From Mycobacterium lehmannii (GTDB taxonomy: Bacteria > Actinomycetota > Actinomycetes > Mycobacteriales > Mycobacteriaceae), in the NCBI RefSeq assembly GCF_002245535.1, contig NZ_NKCN01000003.1, forward strand, positions 248,001 through 312,000: a DNA stretch of 64,000 nucleotides. Reading direction: 5' to 3'. Below are positions 17,671-27,064 of the stretch, piece after piece (the stretch's first letter is position 1; the number at the start of each line of letters is the position of its first letter). The notes below the pieces were generated by a model, which saw only the letters and a program-made list of their open reading frames with translations, did no database searches and was not told the origin of the DNA. Position numbers and translations under genes: made by a program.

Positions 17671-18897
17671 GTGGCCGTGGCGCAGAGCCGTTATCGGGTA
17701 CTGCTGGGGTTCGGCGCCTTCTATTTCATGGGCGCGCAGTTGGGCAGCGTTCTGGCGGTCCTGCCGTTCCTTCTGGTGGCCGAGGACATGGACATGGCGG
17801 CCGGGTTCGTCGTCCCGAGCTTCAGTATCGGTTTCGTGCTCGGGAATGCGATGTCATCGCTGCTGCTCAAACGGTCACGGCACCGCCCGAACGTCGTCAT
17901 CGCCGCCGCCGCGGGCACCATCGCCGTCCTGACCGCAATTGTCGCCACAGCCGCGCTGCACAACACGCTGGTGGTGTTCACGTTCCTGTCGTCGTCGGTG
18001 CTCATCGGCGGTGCGATGGGAGTGGCGAACAACGCCTTCGCCGAGATCATCTCGCGCATGGTCACCGCGGCCCGGCGCAACGAGCTGGTGCTCAACCAGC
18101 AGGCGCTCGGAGCCATCCTGACCGTCGCGGCCACGTTGCTGCTCATCCCGCTGCTGCCCAACCGCGACACCGCAGACGGACATCTCGATGTGCTCTGGTT
18201 GGGCGCCGCCGCGATGGGCATCGCCTTCGTGGCCGCGCTCATCGTCGGACCGGCGAGGCCGGGCCCGGTGGCTGCACCACGCCGTCTCGTCGACGATTTC
18301 CGCGAAGGGCTCGCCGTGCTCCGTACCGCCCGCTGGTACCGGGTGTTCCTGACCACGCAGATCGTCTTCGTCCCGATCCTGGTGAACGAGACGTTCTTCG
18401 CGCTGCGGACGTCGCTGGCCCATGTCGACACCGCCGGCAGCCTGCACATGATCGTGATCGGTTCGGCGGCAGGGCTCGTCGCCGGTTCGTTCCTGTGGCG
18501 CAACGTGTTCGGCCGCGCCGGGGTACGCGGAATGCTCGTGTCGAGCGCGTTCGTGAGCTGCGTCGCGACGGCGATCTGCCTTGCCAACGAACTGATCTTC
18601 GACGAGCCACGCTTGTGGGTGTACGGCGGCGTCTTTTTTCTCGTCGTCTTGTCGAACGCCGCGATCGCGGCCGCGATGGTGTCGTGGATCAGTGCGTTCG
18701 CCGCCGAAGAACAACGCGCAGTTCTGATCAGCTTCGCCGCTACGCTCACCGCTGTGGTCACCGGGATCCTCGGCGCGGGCTTCGGCCTGCTGGCTCAGGT
18801 CGTCGCAATCTGGCCGGTGTTCGTCGTCTTCATGCTGTGTGTACTGGCCGTTGTGGTGGCGACCCGCGCACCCGACCGCGCAGAGGTGGCCGCGTGA
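17671..18897 (+). CDS. MFS transporter (408 aa)
   Basis: Twelve predicted membrane helices in two halves with a short cytoplasmic loop (V-A-A-P-R-R-L-V-D-D-F-R-E-G) at the middle, the usual major facilitator plan. Substrate cannot be inferred. It may export an intermediate or product of the surrounding island, or be an unrelated drug efflux pump. GTG start with AGGAAAGG upstream; a second GTG two codons later is possible. The last bases overlap the methyltransferase start (GTGA), so the two are translationally coupled. Confidence 0.85.
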   Translation: MAVAQSRYRVLLGFGAFYFMGAQLGSVLAVLPFLLVAEDMDMAAGFVVPSFSIGFVLGNAMSSLLLKRSRHRPNVVIAAAAGTIAVLTAIVATAALHNTLVVFTFLSSSVLIGGAMGVANNAFAEIISRMVTAARRNELVLNQQALGAILTVAATLLLIPLLPNRDTADGHLDVLWLGAAAMGIAFVAALIVGPARPGPVAAPRRLVDDFREGLAVLRTARWYRVFLTTQIVFVPILVNETFFALRTSLAHVDTAGSLHMIVIGSAAGLVAGSFLWRNVFGRAGVRGMLVSSAFVSCVATAICLANELIFDEPRLWVYGGVFFLVVLSNAAIAAAMVSWISAFAAEEQRAVLISFAATLTAVVTGILGAGFGLLAQVVAIWPVFVVFMLCVLAVVVATRAPDRAEVAA

Positions 18898-19661
18898 GGT
18901 CGATGAGCCGATCTTTCGAGGAACTCGTCGCCGAGGCGGTCGCGGAGCCCATCGACGGGTGGGACTTCTCCTGGCTCGACGGCCGCGCCACCGAGGAGCG
19001 GCCGTCGTGGGGTTTCCAGCGTCTGCTCAGCCGGCGGCTGGGCGAGGTGTCAGCGGCGCTGGACCTCTACACCGGCGGGGGTGAGGTGCTCGCGGGGGTA
19101 GACAAGTTCCCGCCGACGATGGCGGCTACCGAGTCGTGGCCACCCAACGCGGCCAAAGCGACTCGTCTGCTTCATCCTCGCGGCGTCGTGGTTCTGCAGA
19201 CTCGAGGCGAACCGCCGTTGCCGTTCGCCGACAACGCTTTCGACCTGGTGAGCAGTCGCCACCCCATCGCCGTCTGGTGGACCGAGATCGCCCGGGTCCT
19301 GCGGCCGGGCGGAACCTATCTGGCCCAGCATCCGGGGCCGGCGACTGCGCTCGAGCTCATCGAAGCCGTCATGGGCCCGATGCCGGAGCTGGGCGCGCAC
19401 ATGGAGCCCTCCGTCCAGGCCGCGCAGGCGGAGGCAGCGGGTCTGCAGGTCGTCGACCTACGCCTTGAGACGCTCACTTCGGAGTATTACGACATCGGCG
19501 CGGTCGTCTACTTTCTGCGCAAGCTGATTTGGACGGTGCCGGATTTCACCGCGGAGCCGTACCTGACGCGCCTGCGCACGGTGCACGAACGCATCGAAGC
19601 GCACGGGCGGTTCGTCACCCATCCCACTCGGGTTCTCGTGGAGGCCCGAAAGCAGCTGTAG
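18894..19661 (+). CDS. Class I SAM-dependent methyltransferase (255 aa)
   Basis: Rossmann-type methyltransferase: the motif I region reads A-L-D-L-Y-T-G-G-G-E, the post-I and II parts include P-L-P-F-A-D-N-A-F-D-L-V, and R-V-L-R-P-G-G-T-Y follows. Substrate unknown; in an envelope-glycan island it could O-methylate a sugar. The start GTG overlaps the MFS stop by four bases; ATG three codons later is the alternative. It converges on the epimerase gene. Confidence 0.85.
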   Translation: MRSMSRSFEELVAEAVAEPIDGWDFSWLDGRATEERPSWGFQRLLSRRLGEVSAALDLYTGGGEVLAGVDKFPPTMAATESWPPNAAKATRLLHPRGVVVLQTRGEPPLPFADNAFDLVSSRHPIAVWWTEIARVLRPGGTYLAQHPGPATALELIEAVMGPMPELGAHMEPSVQAAQAEAAGLQVVDLRLETLTSEYYDIGAVVYFLRKLIWTVPDFTAEPYLTRLRTVHERIEAHGRFVTHPTRVLVEARKQL

Positions 19662-19672
19662 CGTCCTGGGAT

Positions 19673-20620
19673 TCAGCGAGCCGGGAGCGGCTGTTGTTTC
19701 GCCCACTCGATGTAGCGATCGATGCCCTCCCAGATCTTCACCTCGGGAGCGAAGCCGATCTGCTGCGCGAATTCGATGGAGGCCGGAAAGCGGGTCACCT
19801 CCCCGGGCCGCGCGGGCCCGTTCACCACCCTCGTGCCGAATCTTTCCGCGATGTAGTCGGCGATGTCGCGTACACGCGTGTTCACGCCGCTGGCGACATT
19901 GATGGCGCGGCCCGCCAACTCCGGCGTGTCCAACACGAGGCGGTATGCGTTCACCACGTCGCTGACGTGGAGGTAATCCCTGGTGGCACTTCCGTCCCCG
20001 AAGATCACGAGGTCCTCGCCCGTCAACGCCTTGCGGACGAGGATCGGGATGAGCGCCCCGTACGCGCCGCTCTTCTGGCGTTCACCGAAGATGTTGAATG
20101 GTCGGACGATCGTGACGTCCATGCCGTAGGAGCGGTAGTAGGAGTACGCGAGGCGATCGGCGGCAGCCTTCGACGCCGCATACGGACTGTTCGGCTTCAG
20201 TTCGGCGGTTTCGTCCAGCAGCGAGCCCGGGCCCAAGCGATGTCCGTCGCCGTACACCTCGCAGGTCGACGCGAGGATCACCCGCGCGCCGTATTCGCGG
20301 GCGGCCTCCAGAACGTTCTGGGTCCCCACCACATTGGTCTCGATGAAGCTCTTCGGGTCGCTGAGCGACCTGTCGACGTTGACATTTGCCGCCAGGTGAA
20401 AGACCACCTCGTGATCGCGCACCGTCTTGCTGACCAATTCCCAGTCGGTGACCGAACCGAACACGACGTCGGCCCGGTCATCGTTCGCGATGTCGGCCAG
20501 GTTCTGCTTGCCGGTCACCGAGAAGGTGTTCAGGACGGTCACGCGGTGTCCGGCGGCGAGGAGGGCTTCGCAGAGGTGGCTCCCTTGGAAGCCGGCGCCG
20601 CCGGTAACGAGGATCCTCAC
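19673..20620 (-). CDS. NAD-dependent NDP-sugar epimerase/dehydratase, extended SDR (315 aa)
   Basis: Extended short-chain dehydrogenase with T-G-G-A-G-F-Q-G at residues 6-13 for NAD, catalytic Ser/Thr in A-S-T-C-E-V-Y-G and Y-A-A-S-K as the Tyr/Lys pair, plus the sugar-nucleotide binding R-P-F-N-I-F-G-E-R. It most resembles UDP-glucose 4-epimerase or dTDP-glucose 4,6-dehydratase relatives; the exact reaction is not decidable from sequence. Note T-C-E rather than S-S-A/S in the active-site strand, close to the dehydratase type. It likely supplies an activated sugar to the island. Confidence 0.85.
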   Translation of the reverse strand: MRILVTGGAGFQGSHLCEALLAAGHRVTVLNTFSVTGKQNLADIANDDRADVVFGSVTDWELVSKTVRDHEVVFHLAANVNVDRSLSDPKSFIETNVVGTQNVLEAAREYGARVILASTCEVYGDGHRLGPGSLLDETAELKPNSPYAASKAAADRLAYSYYRSYGMDVTIVRPFNIFGERQKSGAYGALIPILVRKALTGEDLVIFGDGSATRDYLHVSDVVNAYRLVLDTPELAGRAINVASGVNTRVRDIADYIAERFGTRVVNGPARPGEVTRFPASIEFAQQIGFAPEVKIWEGIDRYIEWAKQQPLPAR

Positions 20621-20703
20621 CTAAAGTGCTCCCGTCTCAAGACATATGCCGCATTATGATTACCACCCGGCGCCGCTGGCGGTATGCGAAAAGGATGCAT
20701 CAA

Positions 20704-21690
20704 ATGTGCGACGTCGCCGCGGAATATCGGGGACAGATCGAGGCGTGGTGCACTCACCCCGCCCTGACCGAACTGGTCGACATGTTCGGCGGAAGCATTC
20801 CGCGAGGCCAGACATTGAGCGAACGGCTCGCGTTCCTGGACGAGTTCAGCGAGGTATGGGACTACCGGGGCAAAGCGCGGCGCCAGAGTGCGGTCCGGTT
20901 CCGCAACCAGGACGCCGGCGGGGCGGTCCGGTGGCTGATCCCTCGTCTCGAGCTGCCTGATGATCACCTCGAGCGGATCGAGAAATTGGCGGACCAGCTG
21001 GGACTCATCGCCGAGTTACAGCCCGCCGGAACCGACTTCGATCACCTCATCGTCATCGGCGGCGGGCGGTACACGAACCTGCTGCGAACGCGCTACGCGG
21101 GGGAGATGGTCGCGAGCCGCCGAGTCGGCAATGTCGTACTCGCCGCGGCGTCCCGACGCCTGCTGGATTCCGAAGCCGATGCCGTCGCCGCGTGTGCGCC
21201 TGGCGCACGTACCGAGTTCGAGTTGATGGTCGCCGCCGCCCGCGACGTGTTCGGCCTCGTTGTCGACGAGGTCTGCGCGCATGTGAGGCGCCGCGTCGAT
21301 CGAGTGCAGTGCAACGAGACGGTCTGGCACTTTCCGCCTGACAGCAACGAATTCGGCGTTCACGTGATGCTGCTCGAGACGCCGTCACCGGATCCCGAAC
21401 GCCGCCGGGCGAATTCCGCCGACACGTATACGTTCGCCGCGCAGACGGCCGGCATGCGCGGCTCGTCGTGTCTGATGGTGACGGGTCAGCCGTTGGTGCC
21501 CTACCTGCACTTCGAAGCCCTGCGCACGTTGGCACTGCGATATGACATCCGTTTGGAGTCAGCGGGTTTCGGGGTGCAGGAGTACAACCGGCTCAGCGCG
21601 ATGGACCAGCAGCATCCGGCCAAGCTGCTCCAGGAGGTGCGTTCGACCATCCGGTCCGCGCGGGCTCTGGAGGATCAGCTCAGACGATGA
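20704..21690 (+). CDS. Unknown protein with Rossmann-like GGG motif (328 aa)
   Basis: Not recognised with confidence. A helical N-terminal third is followed by [17 protein letters not shown] and then [12 protein letters not shown]. This pattern is faintly reminiscent of DUF218/ElyC-type envelope proteins, but no membrane anchor is visible. Residue composition and codon use are normal for the genome. The frame opens upstream, but the ATG at 20704 follows AAAAGG by nine bases; ATG 20695 is closer but badly spaced. It is divergent from the epimerase, and its end overlaps the glycosyltransferase end by 11 bases. Confidence 0.7.
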   Translation: MCDVAAEYRGQIEAWCTHPALTELVDMFGGSIPRGQTLSERLAFLDEFSEVWDYRGKARRQSAVRFRNQDAGGAVRWLIPRLELPDDHLERIEKLADQLGLIAELQPAGTDFDHLIVIGGGRYTNLLRTRYAGEMVASRRVGNVVLAAASRRLLDSEADAVAACAPGARTEFELMVAAARDVFGLVVDEVCAHVRRRVDRVQCNETVWHFPPDSNEFGVHVMLLETPSPDPERRRANSADTYTFAAQTAGMRGSSCLMVTGQPLVPYLHFEALRTLALRYDIRLESAGFGVQEYNRLSAMDQQHPAKLLQEVRSTIRSARALEDQLRR

Positions 21691-22900
21691 TCGCGCAGGG
21701 CGACGACGGGGGGAACGTGCCCGACACCGGGCGCGGACGCCCCGACGGTGTCCACGGCTTTAGTCCCATGTTCGCCAGGTGGCGCACGGGGTTGACGTGC
21801 TCGCCGTCGACGTGGACCTCGAAATGCAGGAAGCCATCGGCAGATTCGTCGTGTGCCTGCAGGACGCCGATTTCTGTGCCTGCGTCGATTTGGGCTTCGA
21901 CGTCGATGCGGCGGTCATCGCCCGGCCGGAAGACGTACACGGTCTCACGGTCGGCTCCCGCGATGGTCACCGATTGCAGCCCGTCGTCAAGGTTCACGAC
22001 GCGGCTGACGGTGCCCGACGTCGCGGCGTGGACCGGTGTTCCCGGCGCCGCCGCGAAGTCGACGCCGGGGTGGAAACCGGATGCGCGGCGTCCGTAGCCC
22101 GACGCGATCGCGAGCCGGTCGCGATCGATGGGTACCCGGGCGCCGGGTTCGGCGGGGTCGAAGTCACCTGATGCCCGCCGCCGGTAATCGGAGCGCAGCA
22201 GGTCGATCTCGTCGTAGGCGTACCCGAACAACAGGGCGCGGTCGTAGGGCACGCCGTAGTTCAACTCGGAGTGGGGATCGAGCTTGCGGTAGTGCTCGAC
22301 CTTGGCGATCCGCTCGGCCAGCGTCGACCATCCGGTGTGCAGCAGGCGCACGTCGTTGGCGACGCCGATGCCACCGTGTTCGGTGATGTTGGCCGGCCAG
22401 TGCGGGTTGTGGATCGCGCGTGTGCCGGCGTGCAAACCGGGACGCCAGCGCCAGAATGGTCCGCGCATTGATTCGGCGGTGCCCATCAGCGGGATCATGT
22501 CCGGATAGTCCGGATCGTCCCAGCTGGGGATCATCGGACACATCAGCGCCGCGACATCGTCGGGGACTTGTGCGAGCATCGCCGGGATGTCGATGTCGCT
22601 TTCGACCACCTGGTCGGAGTCGATCATGAAGATCCAATCGGGGCGGCAGAAATCGGCCATGCGGTAGAGCAATTCGAGCCCCGGTGGTTCGGGGATCAGC
22701 CACGGGGTCTGTGGCAGATCGGAGCGGGCGTGGACCACGTTGGTGACCGCGGGATGCTCGTGCAGGATCTGCGCGGTCCCGTCGGTGCTGCGGTCGTCGA
22801 CCGCGTAGACGTCGTCGCACCAGCCGGCCAGGGAATCGAGCACGCGCGGCAGCACGTCCTCGCCGTTGTGCACGCGGAACATCGCCAGAACGCGCATCAT
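21680..22900 (-). CDS. GT2 glycosyltransferase fused to a degenerate M23 (LytM-like) domain (406 aa)
   Basis: Residues 1-235 form a GT-A family 2 domain: [11 protein letters not shown], the strand ending V-D-D-R-S-T-D-G at about 34-41, and the D-S-D metal site at 94-96. Residues about 255-385 match the M23 lysostaphin-like fold: H267-P-G-V-D271-F-A-A-A-P-G-T-P-V and L-H349-F-E-V. The three zinc ligands (His267, Asp271, His349) are kept, but the catalytic His of H-L-H is Phe (F-L-H-F) and the Y-x-H strand is V-Y-V-F, so peptidase activity is unlikely. The C-terminal part may bind cell wall. No signal peptide. Two adjacent ATG codons start the gene. Confidence 0.82.
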   Translation of the reverse strand: MMRVLAMFRVHNGEDVLPRVLDSLAGWCDDVYAVDDRSTDGTAQILHEHPAVTNVVHARSDLPQTPWLIPEPPGLELLYRMADFCRPDWIFMIDSDQVVESDIDIPAMLAQVPDDVAALMCPMIPSWDDPDYPDMIPLMGTAESMRGPFWRWRPGLHAGTRAIHNPHWPANITEHGGIGVANDVRLLHTGWSTLAERIAKVEHYRKLDPHSELNYGVPYDRALLFGYAYDEIDLLRSDYRRRASGDFDPAEPGARVPIDRDRLAIASGYGRRASGFHPGVDFAAAPGTPVHAATSGTVSRVVNLDDGLQSVTIAGADRETVYVFRPGDDRRIDVEAQIDAGTEIGVLQAHDESADGFLHFEVHVDGEHVNPVRHLANMGLKPWTPSGRPRPVSGTFPPSSPCAIIV

Positions 22901-23238
22901 GGCCTACTTCGGTTGACCTGCGGTTCGACGGCGGTGAGCATCGCCGCGAGCATAGCGATGATCTCGTCCAGAGCGCGGTCGGTCGCGCGGGTGTCGCACG
23001 GAAGGGAGCGCCCCGCGGGCGGAACGCGCGCGCCACCGAGCTGTCGCTGGTAGCGAGTGGAGCGGAATCGGTGTACGCCCACCTCTTGACCGAGGATCAC
23101 ATCGAGACGATGGCAGCGCTTGGCGCGACGGCTTCCGGGCGACAACGTTATTCGGCTGCCGGCTAACAGCGAAAAATTTGCCGTGGCTGGGTATACACCG
23201 GTTGGTTTCGCAGATGTTCGAACAGGGGAGGAATAAGC
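22901..23238. other. Intergenic region with an uncertain minus-strand ORF
   Basis: About 340 bp. A minus-strand frame covering 22897-23145 could encode up to 82 residues ending [15 protein letters not shown] and runs into the glycosyltransferase start. It lacks a convincing start or ribosome binding site and may be a gene remnant. At the right end, GGGTATAC (23189-23196) and GGGAGGAAT (23226-23234) look like promoter and ribosome-binding elements of the lipoprotein. Confidence 0.4.
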
Positions 23239-23697
23239 ATGCGTATCGGCCCTGCGTTACTCGTGCTTGCGGCAGCCGCACTTGTGTCCTGCGGATCAAA
23301 CTCGTCTTCACCGGCCACGGTGACCGTTACGGAAAGCTCCAGCCCTTCGCAGCCGACAAAGCTCTCGGGACTGCAGGAGTATCCATCTGCCCAAGCGCTC
23401 GCCGACGACCTGACGAAGTACGGACACACGTGCAATATGAGGCCGACCGGCGGGGGGATGAATTCGGTCGACGCAGGGAATTGTTACATCGACGGCACGG
23501 AGATGGTTCTTGCCATTTACGCGGACCAATCGAAGATCGATGAGCAGATCGACTTCATAGTCGAAGTCTTAGGAGGCAACAACATGGAGTACGGCATGCT
23601 CGACGGGAAGAACTGGACCGTTAACTGCGGGAGCCGGGCCGCCTGCCAGGAGCTACAGGACGACCTTGGCGGCAGCATCACTGCGCCGCTCGGTTAA
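23239..23697 (+). CDS. Small lipoprotein (152 aa)
   Basis: Type II signal peptide with a lipobox A-L-V-S-C18, then a Ser/Thr-rich spacer and a compact C-terminal domain with four further cysteines that could pair (H-T-C-N, G-N-C-Y, V-N-C-G, A-A-C-Q). The protein is acidic and less GC-biased than neighbouring genes, a possible sign of recent acquisition. Function unknown; it resembles the many small mycobacterial envelope lipoproteins. GGGAGGAAT precedes the ATG. It stands alone before the tRNA pair. Confidence 0.8.
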   Translation: MRIGPALLVLAAAALVSCGSNSSSPATVTVTESSSPSQPTKLSGLQEYPSAQALADDLTKYGHTCNMRPTGGGMNSVDAGNCYIDGTEMVLAIYADQSKIDEQIDFIVEVLGGNNMEYGMLDGKNWTVNCGSRAACQELQDDLGGSITAPLG

Positions 23698-23839
23698 TTG
23701 GGAACTTCGACTCATCAACGCACGTGGCGCGCTCACAGGGCCGGAACGCTTACGCGCGAACGGGACGCGGAACGGGACAGAAGAGCGGCGCTGAAACCGC
23801 CCTCAAAAGCAACAACGGCCCTAGCAGGGACGTCATCAG

Positions 23840-23910
23840 AGCGGGCGACGGGAATCGAACCCGCGTAGCTAGTTTGGAAGACTAGGGCTCTACCATTGAG
23901 CTACGCCCGC
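23840..23910 (-). tRNA. tRNA-Gly (anticodon TCC)
   Basis: Full cloverleaf on the minus strand: acceptor GCGGGCG pairs with CGCCCGC, D-arm GCTC...GAGC, anticodon stem CTAGT/ACTAG with loop C-T-T-C-C-A-A giving anticodon TCC, and T-arm GGGTTCGATTCCC. 71 nt; the CCA end is not encoded. The 140 bp to its left, back to the lipoprotein stop, holds no evident gene. Confidence 0.95.
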
Positions 23911-24065
23911 ATGTACAGCAAGACCAGATCGTACAGGCGGCAGCCAAATCAAATCCAATTGAGGGCTTCGCGTGTCCAGCCCGTAGTATCTCGCGTGGTC
24001 GTTCCGTGTTTTGCGGACGGCCCGCGCAGGCGCAGCGCTCAAGCGCCGGCGCGACGTGCAGAGCA

Positions 24066-24139
24066 CGGGGTGTAGCGCAGCTTGGTAGCGCATCCGCTTT
24101 GGGAGCGGAAGGCCGCAGGTTCAAATCCTGTCACCCCGA
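24066..24139 (+). tRNA. tRNA-Pro (anticodon TGG)
   Basis: Cloverleaf with acceptor CGGGGTG/CACCCCG, D-arm GCGC...GCGC, anticodon stem CCGCT/AGCGG with loop T-T-T-G-G-G-A giving anticodon TGG, and T-arm CAGGTTCAAATCCTG. 74 nt without an encoded CCA. It lies just upstream of tig, as in other mycobacteria. Confidence 0.95.
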
Positions 24140-24178
24140 CTGCGACACCGACCGAACCAGAATATGAGGAGCAAGATC

Positions 24179-25582
24179 GTGAAGAGCACCGTCGAGAAGT
24201 TGAGCCCCACCCGGGTGCGCATCAACGTGGAGGTGCCCTTCACTGAGCTCGAACCCGACTTCGACCGCGCGTTCGCGCAGTTGGCCAAGCAGGTCCGACT
24301 CCCCGGCTTCCGTCCCGGCAAGGCGCCGCGCAAGCTGCTCGAGGCCCGTGTCGGCCGCGAAGCAATGCTCGACCAGGTCGTCAGCGAGGCCCTTCCCGGC
24401 CGCTACAGCGAGGCGGTCACCAGCTCCGAGGTGCAGCCGCTGGGCCAACCCGAGATCGAGATCACCAATAAGGAGTACGGCCAGGACCTCACGTTCACGG
24501 CCGAGGTCGACGTCCGCCCCGAGATCGAGCTTCCCGAGTTGTCGGAACTGACGCTGACCGTCGACGCGATCGAGGTGACCGACGAAGAGGTCGACGCCGA
24601 ACTGCAGACGCTGCGGGCACGCTTCGGCACGCTCACGGGTGTGGAGCGCGCCGCCGAGAACGGCGACTTCGTCTCCATCGACTTGTCGGCCACCGTGGAC
24701 GGCCAGGAGCTGGCCGAGGCTGCCACCGAGGGGCTGTCGCACGAGGTCGGCTCGGGCCAACTGATCGACGGTCTCGACGAGGCGATCGTCGGGCTCAAGG
24801 AGGGGGAGACCCGCGTCTTCACCACCAAACTGGCCGCCGGTGAGCACGCCGGCAAGGACGCGCAGGTGACCGTCACCGTCAAGTCGGTCAAGGAGCGCGA
24901 GCTGCCCGAGCCCGACGACGAATTCGCCCAGCTGGCAAGCGAATTCGACACCATGGATGAGCTCAAGGAGTCACTTGTCGAGCAGGTGCGCCGGGTCAAG
25001 CGGGTGCAGCAGGCCGAGAAGATCCGCGACAAGGTGCTCGAGACGCTGCTCGAGCAGGTCGAGGTGCCGCTGCCGGAGAACGTGGTGCAGGCCCAGGTCG
25101 ACGACGCGCTACACAACGCCATCCACGGGCTCGACCACGACGAGGCGCGTCTGGCCGAGGCGCTCGAAGCCCAAGGCAGCAGCCGCGAGCAGTTCGACAC
25201 CGACAATCGCACCAACGCGGAGAAGGCGGTCAAGACGCAGCTGCTGGTCGATGCAATCGCTGACAAGCTCGACGTCCAGGTCGGCCAGAACGACATCAGC
25301 GAGCGCCTGATGCTGATGTCTCAGCAGTACGGCCTGCAGCCGCAGCAGCTGATCCAGTCGCTGCAGCAGAACAACCAGCTGCCCGCGCTGTTCGCCGACG
25401 TGCGTCGCGGGCTGGCGCTGGCCGCTGTCGTCGAGGCCGCCACCGTCAAAGACTCCGACGGCAACGTGATCGACACCACCGAGTTCTTCGGCCGGTCCGA
25501 AGAGCAGACCGAGGAAGCTGCCGAAGACGCCTCCGACGCCGCCGAGTCACAAGCGAACGAGGAGTCGGCCGACGCGAAGTGA
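24179..25582 (+). CDS. tig: Trigger factor, ribosome-associated chaperone and PPIase (467 aa)
   Basis: Binds nascent chains at the ribosome exit tunnel and isomerises prolyl bonds. The ribosome-binding N-domain contains the signature region [10 protein letters not shown] (about residue 40), followed by a FKBP-type PPIase domain ([10 protein letters not shown] ... V-G-S-G-Q-L-I-D-G) and a long helical C-domain. The extreme C-terminus is very acidic and Glu/Ala-rich. The frame opens at an ATG 15 bases upstream, but the GTG at 24179 is preceded by GAGGAGC at proper spacing. It precedes clpP1-clpP2, which links folding to proteolysis. Confidence 0.96.
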   Translation: MKSTVEKLSPTRVRINVEVPFTELEPDFDRAFAQLAKQVRLPGFRPGKAPRKLLEARVGREAMLDQVVSEALPGRYSEAVTSSEVQPLGQPEIEITNKEYGQDLTFTAEVDVRPEIELPELSELTLTVDAIEVTDEEVDAELQTLRARFGTLTGVERAAENGDFVSIDLSATVDGQELAEAATEGLSHEVGSGQLIDGLDEAIVGLKEGETRVFTTKLAAGEHAGKDAQVTVTVKSVKERELPEPDDEFAQLASEFDTMDELKESLVEQVRRVKRVQQAEKIRDKVLETLLEQVEVPLPENVVQAQVDDALHNAIHGLDHDEARLAEALEAQGSSREQFDTDNRTNAEKAVKTQLLVDAIADKLDVQVGQNDISERLMLMSQQYGLQPQQLIQSLQQNNQLPALFADVRRGLALAAVVEAATVKDSDGNVIDTTEFFGRSEEQTEEAAEDASDAAESQANEESADAK

Positions 25583-25640
25583 CGCTGAGAGCGAACGCGG
25601 CCCGTCTAGGGACTGCACGCCCGCGCGGGTTGGTTAGTGT
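25583..25640 (+). promoter_or_regulatory. ClgR-type site and -10 element upstream of clpP1
   Basis: CGC-TGAGA-GCGAAC at 25583-25596 is the reverse complement of GTTCGC-N5-GCG, the pattern recognised by the actinobacterial Clp regulator ClgR. TAGTGT at 25635-25640 is a TANNNT -10 placed about 45 bp downstream. ClgR activation of clpP1P2 is known in mycobacteria and corynebacteria. Confidence 0.5.
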
Positions 25641-25680
25641 CGGTGAGTATCAAGCTCTTGAAGAAAGCAGGTATCCAGAC

Positions 25681-26292
25681 GTGACCCACATGCGTGGCGC
25701 CTCGCAAGGCCTCAACCTTGTCGACTCGGTCTATGAGCGCTTGCTGGCGGAGCGGATCATCTTCCTGGGCTCGCAGGTCGATGACGACATCGCCAACAAG
25801 CTCTGCGCGCAGATTCTGCTGCTGTCGGCCGAGGATCCCACCAAGGACATCCACCTCTACATCAACTCGCCCGGCGGCTCCATCAGCGCCGGCATGGCGG
25901 TCTACGACACCATGGTGCTGGCGCCGTGCGACGTCGCCACCTACGCCATGGGTATGGCCGCCTCGATGGGCGAGTTCCTGCTCGCGGCGGGCACGAAGGG
26001 TAAGCGCTACGCCCTGCCACACGCCCGGATCCTGATGCACCAGCCGCTCGGCGGCATCACCGGCGGTGCGGCCGACATCGCGATCCAGGCCGAGCAGTTC
26101 GCGGTGATCAAGAAGGAGATGTTCCGGTTGAACGCCGAGTTCACCGGGCAGCCCATCGAGCGGATCGAAGCCGACTCCGACCGCGACCGCTGGTTCACCG
26201 CGCAGGAGGCCCTCGAGTACGGCTTCGTCGACCACATCATCACCAGCGCGAGCGTCAACGGCTCAGGACCAGGAGCAGGACTAGACAAATGA
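25681..26292 (+). CDS. clpP1: ATP-dependent Clp protease proteolytic subunit 1 (203 aa)
   Basis: Serine peptidase subunit that assembles with ClpP2 into the essential mixed tetradecamer working with ClpX or ClpC1. Catalytic Ser95 in G-M-A-A-S-M-G and His120 in L-M-H-Q-P-L-G-G; the catalytic Asp lies in the E-A-D-S-D-R-D-R region. The frame opens far upstream, but similarity to mycobacterial ClpP1 begins near [10 protein letters not shown], so the GTG at 25681, with AGG eight bases upstream, is chosen. It overlaps clpP2 by four bases (ATGA), ensuring balanced expression. Confidence 0.96.
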   Translation: MTHMRGASQGLNLVDSVYERLLAERIIFLGSQVDDDIANKLCAQILLLSAEDPTKDIHLYINSPGGSISAGMAVYDTMVLAPCDVATYAMGMAASMGEFLLAAGTKGKRYALPHARILMHQPLGGITGGAADIAIQAEQFAVIKKEMFRLNAEFTGQPIERIEADSDRDRWFTAQEALEYGFVDHIITSASVNGSGPGAGLDK

Positions 26293-26972
26293 CCGATCAC
26301 TTGCATCCTCAGGCCGACGCCCGCCTGCAGCCCCACGGCGGTGCCGTGATTCAGCCTCAGGCCCGTTACATCCTGCCGTCGTTCATCGAGCACTCGAGCT
26401 TCGGCGTCAAGGAGTCCAACCCGTACAACAAGCTGTTCGAGGAACGCATCATCTTCCTCGGTGTGCAGGTCGACGACGCGTCGGCGAACGACATCATGGC
26501 CCAGTTGCTGGTGCTGGAGTCGCTCGACCCTGACCGCGACATCACCATGTACATCAATTCCCCGGGCGGCTCGTTCACCTCGCTGATGGCGATCTACGAC
26601 ACCATGCAGTACGTCCGAGCCGACATCCAGACGGTGTGCCTGGGCCAGGCCGCTTCGGCGGCCGCGGTGTTGCTGGCCGCGGGCACCCCCGGCAAGCGCA
26701 TGGCGCTGCCCAACGCTCGCGTGCTGATTCACCAGCCCGCGCTGGCCGGCGTCATCCAGGGCCAGTTCTCCGATCTCGAGATCCAGGCCAAGGAGATCGA
26801 GCGGATGCGCACGCTGATGGAAGTCACGCTGGCCAACCACACGGGCAAGACCCCCGAGCAGATCCGCAAGGACACCGACCGCGACAAGATCCTGACCGCC
26901 GAAGAGGCTAAGGACTACGGCGTCATCGACACCGTTCTGGAGTACCGCAAGCTGTCGGCCCAGACCGCCTGA
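26289..26972 (+). CDS. clpP2: ATP-dependent Clp protease proteolytic subunit 2 (227 aa)
   Basis: Second subunit of the ClpP1P2 peptidase. Catalytic Ser123 in G-Q-A-A-S-A-A-A, His148 in L-I-H-Q-P-A. The N-terminus is about ten residues longer than M. tuberculosis ClpP2 before the shared [10 protein letters not shown]; the propeptide is removed on maturation in this family. The glycine-rich strand is P-G-G-S-F rather than P-G-G-G-F. The ATGA overlap with clpP1 fixes the start. Confidence 0.96.
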   Translation: MTDHLHPQADARLQPHGGAVIQPQARYILPSFIEHSSFGVKESNPYNKLFEERIIFLGVQVDDASANDIMAQLLVLESLDPDRDITMYINSPGGSFTSLMAIYDTMQYVRADIQTVCLGQAASAAAVLLAAGTPGKRMALPNARVLIHQPALAGVIQGQFSDLEIQAKEIERMRTLMEVTLANHTGKTPEQIRKDTDRDKILTAEEAKDYGVIDTVLEYRKLSAQTA

Positions 26973-26982
26973 TCTGTCCCGC

Positions 26983-27001
26983 AACCGCGCGAAATGCGGT
27001 T
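26983..27001 (+). terminator. Hairpin downstream of clpP2
   Basis: AACCGC and GCGGTT form a perfect 6-bp stem with a 7-base loop, 10 bases after the clpP2 stop. There is no U-tract. Confidence 0.4.
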
Positions 27002-27064
27002 CGCGTCTGCCTTTGGCGTGGCACGCTGTTCGTCTGCACGGGCGGACGGCCAGGGAGGACCGCG

